From contig JAJZFE010000493.1 in NCBI GenBank assembly GCA_021798655.1, positions 1 through 5,073 of the forward strand: 5,073 nt of DNA, read 5' to 3'. Within the stretch, counting starts at the first letter, position 1; every line of letters begins with the position of its first letter. A program made the translations under genes and the position numbers. The stretch is from Acidobacteriota bacterium (lineage in GTDB: Bacteria; Acidobacteriota; Terriglobia; Terriglobales; Acidobacteriaceae). Shown piece after piece: positions 1 to 5,073 of the stretch. The notes below the pieces were generated by a model, which saw only the letters and a list, made by a program, of their open reading frames with translations, was not told where the DNA came from and ran no database searches.

Positions 1-1402
1 CCAACATCCCCTGCCTCCAGGCGAGATCTCCGGAACCGTCTCCGGACAGTGGGGCTTCGATTCCTTTACCGGCCCCACCGTCCTCCTCCAGAAGGCCCCC
101 GGCACCGGCTGGAAGCTCATCTCCGACGCCCCGCTAATCGCCGGACACGAGAACCACGTCCTGCTCACCGCCAATGGCACCGCCTGCGTCGACTCCATCA
201 CGCTGGACGGCTCGCCAGCCAGCCAGCCCTCCAGCCAATCCGAAATCCACTGGAAGCTGGGCGATGCTCTCAATACCGAGACTCCGAACACCGTTGATCT
301 CACCCTCCCCCTCAAAGCCGTCAACCCCGGGGCCCTCCACATCGCCGTCCACCAGTTCGGCGAATCCACCCCCGCCATCGTCACCGCCCAGACCTTCTCC
401 GAGCCAGCCACCATCTCCCAGGTCCACCTCCACGCGGCCGACACCATCGCCACTCTCACCGGAACCAACCTCGATCAGGTCCAGCAGATGGCCATCGACA
501 ATCTCATCTTCACCCCCGCAACCCTACCCGCTACAGACGCCGACACCGCCCCAGCCGCACCCACATCCACCGACGAGCTGCGCCTCAGCCTCGCACCCGG
601 CCTAGCCGCACCCAAGCTCCACCCAGCTGAAAAACTCACCGCCCACATCACCCTCCGCGACGGCCGCGTCCTCTCCCTCCCGCTTACCGTCGAGCCCTCA
701 CGCCCTTACGTCACCATGCTCAACCGCAACCTCGTCCAGCCAGCAGACCTCCCCCTCCACCTCGCCAACGATCTTGACCTGCCCCTCACCCAGCAACTCA
801 CCTTCTCGCTTAAGTCCACCGCACCCTTCCCCCGCGCAGGCAAGATCGAGATCGCCAGCCCCGACGGCTCACTCCAGACCATCCTCACCGTCCCCTCGGG
901 CTCACTGGTCCTGCAGAACCCCCACACCATCCTCGCCACCCTCAATCCCCTCAAGGCCTTCGGCGCCTCCGCCTTCGGTCCTCTCCGCCTCCGTGCTCTC
1001 GCCCCCGACGGCACCCCCGGCGACTGGCTACCCCTAGCCACCCTCGTACGCCTGCCCTCCCTCACCAACATCCGCTGCACCCCCGACCCAGCCGCGACCT
1101 GCACCCTCCTCGGCTCCGATCTCTACCTCATCGACACCATCGCCGCTGATCCCGACTTCACCGCCCCCATCACCGTCCCCGACGGCTTCGTCAGCAACTC
1201 CATCGAACTCCCCCGCCCCGCCAGCGCACCAGCCACCCTCTCCAGCACCCGACCCGCCACCATCCTCCTCTACCTCCGCCTCCGCGACGACCCCGCAGCA
1301 GCCAACACCATCACCCTTCCCATCCTCCCCCAGCCACCCGATCTCGCACGCGGAAACGCCCAGCCGAAGCCGGGCGCCTCCTCCAACGATCCTGTCCACT
1401 GA
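1..1402 (+). CDS. 3' part of a large gene for a beta-rich, Ig/IPT-like protein of unknown function (5' end outside window)
   Basis: The frame whose first whole codon starts at base 2 is open without a stop to the TGA at 1400-1402, giving 466 codons. The ATG at 488 is internal, since the protein reads through it with the same character. No function is recognised. The visible part is rich in Thr, Ser, Pro, Ala and Leu with alternating hydrophobic residues, as in beta-sandwich modules, and has no membrane segment. Notable stretches are QWGFDSFTGPTV near residues 16-27, TGTNLDQVQQ at 153-162, and LLGSDLYLID near 369-378. The last two have the G-x-x-L-x-x-V look of IPT/TIG-like folds. Two cysteines near residues 359 and 367 could pair if the protein is exported. 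The last ~25 residues are Pro-rich and probably disordered. I recall similar C-terminal regions in large hypothetical proteins of Acidobacteriota, unverified. An export signal, if present, lies outside the window. It converges on the permease gene with 4 bases between stops. Certain as a gene, uncertain in role. Confidence 0.82.
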   Translation, partial: QHPLPPGEISGTVSGQWGFDSFTGPTVLLQKAPGTGWKLISDAPLIAGHENHVLLTANGTACVDSITLDGSPASQPSSQSEIHWKLGDALNTETPNTVDLTLPLKAVNPGALHIAVHQFGESTPAIVTAQTFSEPATISQVHLHAADTIATLTGTNLDQVQQMAIDNLIFTPATLPATDADTAPAAPTSTDELRLSLAPGLAAPKLHPAEKLTAHITLRDGRVLSLPLTVEPSRPYVTMLNRNLVQPADLPLHLANDLDLPLTQQLTFSLKSTAPFPRAGKIEIASPDGSLQTILTVPSGSLVLQNPHTILATLNPLKAFGASAFGPLRLRALAPDGTPGDWLPLATLVRLPSLTNIRCTPDPAATCTLLGSDLYLIDTIAADPDFTAPITVPDGFVSNSIELPRPASAPATLSSTRPATILLYLRLRDDPAAANTITLPILPQPPDLARGNAQPKPGASSNDPVH

Positions 1403-1407
1403 TCGTT
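1385..1407. terminator. Small inverted repeat across the two convergent stop codons, possible weak bidirectional terminator
   Basis: AACGATC at 1385-1391 is the exact reverse complement of GATCGTT at 1401-1407, with a 9-base loop. The repeat covers the TGA of the plus-strand gene and the first base of the minus-strand permease stop (TAA, read from 1409 to 1407). It is the only hairpin seen at this junction, where just 4 bases separate the genes. The stem is short and not GC-rich, and there is no T-run on either side, so it is not a textbook intrinsic terminator. It may be chance. Confidence 0.3.
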
Positions 1408-2939
1408 TACTTCACCACTTCTTCCCCTCGCAGATCGATCTGCACCTTGCTGTGCTTCACGCTATACGTAAAGTAGATCACCAGGCCGATCAGCAGCCAG
1501 CCCACCACCACCACCTTGGTCAGCGTAGGCAGCGTCCAGATCAAATATAGCGCGCTCAGAATTCCCAGAATCGGAACCAGCGGCACCAGCGGCGTACGGA
1601 ACGGACGATGCAACTCCGGACTCCGCCGCCGCAGTATCCACACGCCAGCGCACACAATCGCGAACGCCAGCAGCGTCCCCATGTTCACCAGTTCGCTCAA
1701 CTTGTCGATCGGCAGCACCGCCGGCATAAACGCCACAATCGCGCCAACCACAATGTTCGAGATCCACGGCGTGCGGAACTTCGGATGGATCACTCCAGCC
1801 CACTTCCACAGCAGTCCATCCCGCGACATCGAGAAGAACACCCGCGACTGACCCAGCAGCATCACCAGCATCACCGTGCCCAGCCCGAACACTGCGCCAA
1901 TCTTCACCATGATGCTGCCCCAGCGCACCCCCGTCACGTCAATCCCAACCGCCACCGGATCGGCAACATTCAGAGCCTTGTAGTTCACCAGCCCCGTCAG
2001 CACCCCCGACACCGCAATGTACAGAATCGTGCACACCACCAGCGAACCCAGTATTCCGATCGGCATATCCCGCTGCGGGTTCTTCGCCTCCTGCGCTGCC
2101 GTCGACACCGCATCGAACCCGATATACGCAAAGAAGATGGATGCCGCACCCGCCGAAATACCCGCAATCCCGAAGTTCCCATGCCCATCGCTCGGCGGAA
2201 TGAACGGCGTCCAGTTCGCATGAGCATGCTCCGGATGATGCACCAGAAACCAGCCCCCCAGAGCCAGAAACACTCCCACTATGCCCAGCTTCACAATCAC
2301 GATCGCGGTATTCAGGTTGGCCGACTCCTGTATCCCGCGAACCAGCACCGCGGTCACAATCGCAATCGCCAAAAATGCCACCAGGTTGAACACCCCAGCC
2401 ACGTGCGGCAGAGTACTCACATCCACCCCCGCAGGCACCGCCGCCAGTTGCATCCAGCGATCATGGTAGTTGTACAGAATCATCCCCGGCGTCGTCGTCA
2501 ACTGCGGCGGCAGATGGATATGAAAATCCTGCAGCAGCCCCACGAAATATCCGCTCCACCCCGAGGCCACCGTGGCCGCACCAAACGCATACTCCAGCAC
2601 CAGGTCCCAGCCGATAATCCAGGCCACAAACTCACCCAGCGTCGCATACCCATACGTGTACGCCGAACCCGCAATCGGTATCAGCGACGCAAACTCCGCA
2701 TAGCAAAGCCCCGCAAACGCACACGTAATACCCGCCACGATAAAGCTCAGCATCACCGCAGGCCCAGCATGTTTCGCCGCCGCCTGCCCCGTCAACACAA
2801 AAATTCCCGCGCCTATAATCGCGCCAATCCCCAGCGTAATCAGATTCAACGGACCCAGTGCTCGCTTCAGCCCGCCTTCTTCATTCGCCGCTTCATTCAT
2901 TAGCTTCGACATCGGCTTGGTAGCCATCAGTTTGAACAT
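1407..2939 (-). CDS. APC-superfamily amino acid permease, cationic amino acid transporter (CAT/YfnA-like) type
   Basis: Inner-membrane transporter that probably imports amino acids with protons. Starting at the ATG at 2939 the product has 510 residues, normal for the family. About 12 hydrophobic segments can be picked out, near residues 31-50, 60-82, 100-136 (one long segment), 181-200, 208-231, 259-279, 296-318, 345-370, 391-409, 416-436, 450-470 and 474-492. The TM1 glycine motif GIGAIIGAGIFVLTG (37-51) is the substrate-binding unwound helix of APC carriers. The stretch AAQEAKNPQRDMPIGI (281-296) follows TM6 and is typical of CAT proteins. Lys217 in TM5 matches the conserved lysine that takes the sodium-site position in proton-coupled ApcT-type carriers. 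The start is preceded by AAGGGAG 11 bases upstream. An upstream TTG at 2966 would add nine residues but has no ribosome site. It lies 36 bases after the other permease gene, so co-transcription is likely. The amino acid transported cannot be read from the sequence. Confidence 0.93.
   Translation of the reverse strand: MFKLMATKPMSKLMNEAANEEGGLKRALGPLNLITLGIGAIIGAGIFVLTGQAAAKHAGPAVMLSFIVAGITCAFAGLCYAEFASLIPIAGSAYTYGYATLGEFVAWIIGWDLVLEYAFGAATVASGWSGYFVGLLQDFHIHLPPQLTTTPGMILYNYHDRWMQLAAVPAGVDVSTLPHVAGVFNLVAFLAIAIVTAVLVRGIQESANLNTAIVIVKLGIVGVFLALGGWFLVHHPEHAHANWTPFIPPSDGHGNFGIAGISAGAASIFFAYIGFDAVSTAAQEAKNPQRDMPIGILGSLVVCTILYIAVSGVLTGLVNYKALNVADPVAVGIDVTGVRWGSIMVKIGAVFGLGTVMLVMLLGQSRVFFSMSRDGLLWKWAGVIHPKFRTPWISNIVVGAIVAFMPAVLPIDKLSELVNMGTLLAFAIVCAGVWILRRRSPELHRPFRTPLVPLVPILGILSALYLIWTLPTLTKVVVVGWLLIGLVIYFTYSVKHSKVQIDLRGEEVVK
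1430..1443. repeat. Perfect 14-base palindrome inside the 3' end of the CAT-type permease gene
   Basis: GCAGATCGATCTGC is self-complementary over all 14 bases without a loop, centred between 1436 and 1437. It lies in codons for the C-terminal QIDLR region of the permease. It could serve as a dimeric protein site, but a coding origin is sufficient explanation. Confidence 0.3.
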
Positions 2940-2950
2940 CGAGTCAGATA

Positions 2951-2957
2951 CTCCCTT
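2951..2957 (-). promoter_or_regulatory. Ribosome binding site that fixes the start of the CAT-type permease
   Basis: On the minus strand AAGGGAG lies 11 bases before the ATG at 2939. The alternative TTG at 2966 has no purine-rich site at a suitable distance, so the ATG is preferred. A 4-base stem (GAGT/ACTC, 2941-2953) could partly cover the site, but it is too short to claim regulation. Confidence 0.55.
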
Positions 2958-2975
2958 TTCGAACAAATCATGAAT

Positions 2976-4508
2976 TCAAGCCTGTGCCACGGCTCCACGC
3001 TGAGATCGCGACCACATCCAGTACACCGGAACGCCCAGCAAAACCAGCAGCAATCCCGGCCAGGTGTATTGAGGTTTGTAACGCAATAGTACTGCACTAA
3101 TCCACATCGCCATCACGATATACAACCCCGGCAACACCGGATACCCCAGCGCTTTATACGGTCGAACTGCATCCGGCCGCGTCCGCCGCAGCACAAATAA
3201 TCCGCCGATCGTCAGCATGTAGAAGATCAACACCGCAAAAATGACATAGTCCAGCAACTGCCCATAGCTCCCCGAAAGACACAACAAGCACGTCCAGCCC
3301 CACTGCACCCACAGCGAGTTCACCGGCGTCTTGCTCTTCGCGCTCAGCTTGCCCACCGACTTGAAGAACAACCCATCCTGGCTCATCGCGTAGTACACTC
3401 GCGCCCCCGCCAGCAGCATCCCGTTCACACACCCAAACGTCGAAACCAATATCGCCGCCGCCATCAGTTTCGCGCCAATCCCCGCAAACGCGCTCTCCAT
3501 CACCGCCGTCGCCACCCGGTCCTCCGACGCAAACTGAATCCCCCGCCCTACAATCGTCGTCGCACCAGCATCACCAGCCAGCGGAAGCACACTCAAATAC
3601 ACAAAGTTGCACAGCACATACAGCAGCAGCACCACCCCCGTCCCAATCGCCAGCGATAGCGGCAGATTGCGCTTAGGGTTCCGAATCTCCCCCGCCGTAA
3701 ACGTCACGTTATTCCACGCATCCGAGCTGAACAGCGATCCCACCTGCACCACCGCCACCACCGTAAACAACCCAACATACGCCGTCGGCCCACCCACACC
3801 CACCTGCACCGCATGTACTGTATGCCACCCCGCACCCGACCAGAACGCATGCCACCCCACCCCAAAGTTCGCCGCCACCGCCGTCGCATTCTTCGCCAGC
3901 AGTCCCACCAGCACCACTCCAGCCAGTGCCAGCACCTTCGCCGAAGTAAACACATTCTGCACCGCCGCACCCATCCGCACGCCCAGCGTATTCAGAATCG
4001 TCAGTAGCGTAATCACCACAATCGCTGCCAGATTGGCCGTATTCAATCCAATGTCCATATTCCCCAGCACCATCGGACCCACCGGCCACGCCGGAACATG
4101 CCCAATATGCCACAGCCAGTGCTGCCCGCTTACGCTCGGAAAAAATACCCCCAGAAACTTCCCAAATGCCACCCCCACCGCAGCAATCGTCCCCGTCTGG
4201 ATCACCAGGAACAGCGTCCACCCATACAAGAATCCCCACAACGGCCCCAACGCCTCCCGCAGATACACATACTGCCCGCCCGCCTTGGGCATCATCGCCG
4301 CCAGCTCCCCGTAGCTCAGCGCCCCGATAATCGTCATCACCGCCGTCACCAGCCACGCCGCAATCAGCAGCGCCGGAGACCCCAGCGAACGAGACATATC
4401 CGCCGACACAATAAAAATCCCCGACCCGATCATCGACCCCATCACGATCGCCGTCGCAGAAAACAGCCCCATCCCCTGCACAAACTGCGGTGCGGCCTCA
4501 CCCGCCAC
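2976..4508 (-). CDS. APC-superfamily amino acid permease, LAT / SteT-like type
   Basis: Inner-membrane amino acid permease of the L-type (LAT) group. Bacterial members work without the heavy-chain partner of animal LATs and act as exchangers or importers. From the GTG at 4508 the product has 510 residues with about 12 hydrophobic segments (near 13-35, 45-68, 86-122, 156-178, 187-205, 244-262, 284-306, 344-374, 396-414, 418-440, 456-475, 481-500). The TM1 motif GSMIGSGIFIV (24-34) is the substrate-binding unwound region. The segment SDAWNNVTFTAGEIRNP (262-278), followed by RNLPLSL, is the family signature after TM6. Lys191 in VQNVFTSAK corresponds to the TM5 lysine important in bacterial LATs such as BasC. 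The frame stays open upstream to a TTG at 4547 and a GTG at 4532; the GTG at 4508 is favoured by a near-ideal ribosome site, and the GTG at 4532 is the main alternative. It lies between thiE and the CAT-type permease on the same strand. Substrate unknown; neutral amino acids such as Ser or Thr are a guess from SteT. Confidence 0.92.
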   Translation of the reverse strand: MAGEAAPQFVQGMGLFSATAIVMGSMIGSGIFIVSADMSRSLGSPALLIAAWLVTAVMTIIGALSYGELAAMMPKAGGQYVYLREALGPLWGFLYGWTLFLVIQTGTIAAVGVAFGKFLGVFFPSVSGQHWLWHIGHVPAWPVGPMVLGNMDIGLNTANLAAIVVITLLTILNTLGVRMGAAVQNVFTSAKVLALAGVVLVGLLAKNATAVAANFGVGWHAFWSGAGWHTVHAVQVGVGGPTAYVGLFTVVAVVQVGSLFSSDAWNNVTFTAGEIRNPKRNLPLSLAIGTGVVLLLYVLCNFVYLSVLPLAGDAGATTIVGRGIQFASEDRVATAVMESAFAGIGAKLMAAAILVSTFGCVNGMLLAGARVYYAMSQDGLFFKSVGKLSAKSKTPVNSLWVQWGWTCLLCLSGSYGQLLDYVIFAVLIFYMLTIGGLFVLRRTRPDAVRPYKALGYPVLPGLYIVMAMWISAVLLRYKPQYTWPGLLLVLLGVPVYWMWSRSQRGAVAQA

Positions 4509-4510
4509 AC

Positions 4511-4518
4511 TCACCTCC
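4511..4518 (-). promoter_or_regulatory. Strong Shine-Dalgarno site deciding the GTG start of the LAT-type permease
   Basis: The minus strand reads GGAGGTGA, then GT, then GTG at 4508. The eight bases are fully complementary to the TCACCTCC core at the 3' end of bacterial 16S rRNA, and the GGAGG core is 5 bases from the start. The candidate start at 4532 has GGGAGG only 4 bases away, and the TTG at 4547 has none visible. Confidence 0.6.
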
Positions 4519-4567
4519 GTCGCCTCAGCCACGCACCCTCCCACCAAACGCTCTTCCTTCGCCCAAG

Positions 4568-4616
4568 ACGTAGAACCTGCTTTCCCGTCGCTTATCCTGT
4601 CCGTCTGTTCTACCGT
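4568..4616. repeat. Inverted repeat around the thiE stop codon and thiE-permease gap
   Basis: TAGAAC at 4571-4576 is matched by its exact reverse complement GTTCTA at 4607-4612. With one bulged C the arms extend to ACGTAGAAC and GTTCTACCGT (4568-4576 and 4607-4616). The 30-base interior has no strong secondary stem and there is no T-run. One arm contains the thiE stop codon (4610-4612). It could be a weak 3' hairpin, a pair of protein-binding half-sites, or chance. No function is assigned. Confidence 0.35.
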
Positions 4617-5073
4617 AATTTTTCGAGAAAGTCTCCCACCACCTGCGCTACCGACTCCCCCTCCACAAACAACCCGCTAATCACCGCCACCGAGTCCGCA
4701 CCAGCCTCCAGCACACTCCGCGCATTCTCCCGCGTAATCCCGCCAATCGCCACCAGCGGCTTGCCCGTCAGCACCCGTGCCCGCCGCACTCCCTCCAGCC
4801 CCACCACCGCCTCTGCATCCACCTTCGTCCCCGTCGCAAACACCGGCCCAATCGCCACATAGTCCGCGCAGCCCGCCTCCGCCGCAACCACCTGCGCCTC
4901 CGTATGCGTAGACACTCCAATCACCCCACCCAACCCCATCACCCGCCGAACATCCTCCGGCGAAACATCCCCCTGGCCCACATGCACCCCACCAAACCCA
5001 GCCAGCAACGCCAGATCGGCGCGGTCATTCATCACCAACCGACACTCACTCCCCGCGAACACCTCGCGCAGCA
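4610..5073 (-). CDS. thiE: Thiamine-phosphate synthase ThiE, C-terminal part (5' end outside window)
   Basis: Cytoplasmic TIM-barrel enzyme that joins HMP-pyrophosphate and thiazole phosphate to give thiamine monophosphate, releasing pyrophosphate. The frame runs open through the right edge, so the GTG at 5062 is internal: codons reading Leu-Arg-Glu precede it. About 153 residues are visible and roughly the first 60 of a typical ~210-residue ThiE are missing. Numbering from the GTG at 5062 as 1, the active-site set is intact: Asn12-Asp13 in MNDR, Asp32 in GQGD, Ser51 in GVSTHT, Thr77, Thr79 and Lys80 in FATGTK, the phosphate-binding AIGGI (105-109), and Ile128-Ser129. These match the pyrophosphate, magnesium and phosphate ligands known from Bacillus subtilis ThiE. 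The related TenI aminase does not keep the T-x-T-K set, so ThiE is the better call. The TAG stop is at 4610. It is upstream of two permease genes on the same strand; any TPP riboswitch for it would lie outside the window. Confidence 0.93.
   Translation of the reverse strand, partial: LREVFAGSECRLVMNDRADLALLAGFGGVHVGQGDVSPEDVRRVMGLGGVIGVSTHTEAQVVAAEAGCADYVAIGPVFATGTKVDAEAVVGLEGVRRARVLTGKPLVAIGGITRENARSVLEAGADSVAVISGLFVEGESVAQVVGDFLEKLR

Noticed and set aside
174..605. Open plus-strand frame of 143 codons overlapping the left-edge gene
   Set aside because: Its product is almost entirely Pro, Ser and Thr, as expected from reading a C-rich gene out of frame. The frame starting at base 2 has a normal composition and fold-like pattern and covers the same bases.
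1608..2903. Long plus-strand open frame (431 codons) antisense to the CAT-type permease
   Set aside because: The product is dominated by Arg, His, Gln and Pro with no recognisable domain. It is the antisense shadow of a well-supported membrane protein gene in GC-rich DNA, where stop codons are rare.
2940..2966. Nine-residue N-terminal extension of the CAT-type permease from a TTG codon
   Set aside because: The TTG has no ribosome site, while the ATG at 2939 has AAGGGAG upstream and gives a family-like N-terminus.
2971..2978. Eight-base palindrome TGAATTCA at the LAT-type permease stop
   Set aside because: Too short to be meaningful alone, and explained by the stop codon and adjacent AT-rich spacer.
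3709..4356. Minus-strand frame of 215 codons inside the LAT-type permease gene
   Set aside because: Gly-, Ala- and Cys-rich out-of-frame reading of the permease; the permease frame has clear family motifs throughout.
4509..4609. Promoter or riboswitch in the thiE-permease gap
   Set aside because: I could not find a -35/-10 pair with acceptable sequence and spacing, nor the conserved elements of a TPP or amino acid riboswitch. Only the inverted repeat and the ribosome sites are visible.
4098..4862. Plus-strand open frame (254 codons) crossing the thiE-permease junction
   Set aside because: Composition is again Arg/His/Pro-rich, it runs antisense through two well-supported genes, and it has no domain signature.
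4610..5073. Assignment of the right-edge gene as TenI-like aminase instead of ThiE
   Set aside because: The ND, GQxD and TxTK residues used for pyrophosphate and magnesium binding in ThiE are all present; TenI proteins lack the full set.

Overview
The window is GC-rich bacterial chromosome. The C-rich coding style, the permease and ThiE sequence flavours, and a large C-terminal module of a secreted-type unknown protein all resemble soil Acidobacteriota (Terriglobales, e.g. the Granulicella/Edaphobacter/Terriglobus group). That placement rests on recalled family resemblance and has not been tested by a search. I see no RNA genes, insertion sequences, CRISPR arrays or phage genes.

Layout. (1) The 3' part of a large plus-strand gene runs in from the left edge and stops at 1402. 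At least 466 codons are open, beginning well before the first internal ATG at 488. It encodes a beta-rich, Ig/IPT-like protein of unknown function. (2) On the minus strand, read from right to left, come three genes in one orientation: the C-terminal part of thiE (thiamine-phosphate synthase, cut by the right edge, stop at 4610), an APC-superfamily permease of the LAT/SteT-like type (start best placed at the GTG at 4508, stop at 2976), and a second APC permease of the cationic amino acid transporter (CAT/YfnA) type (start best placed at the ATG at 2939, stop at 1407). The plus-strand gene and the last permease converge with only 4 bases between their stop codons.

How the genes may work together. 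The 36-base gap between the two permeases and the shared direction suggest one transcript for them. thiE lies 101 bases upstream of the GTG chosen for the first permease and may or may not be on the same transcript. The permeases are distinct families, one probably a proton-coupled importer and the other probably an amino acid exchanger or importer. Together they look like a small amino acid uptake locus. ThiE joins the pyrimidine and thiazole halves of thiamine; a functional link to the permeases is not evident.

The regulatory content is modest: strong Shine-Dalgarno sites that fix the two permease starts, a small inverted repeat spanning the convergent stop codons, and an inverted repeat around the thiE stop. 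The plus strand is C-rich over G in every stretch sampled, irrespective of gene direction. I found no convincing undescribed system here. The least understood item is the truncated left-edge gene.
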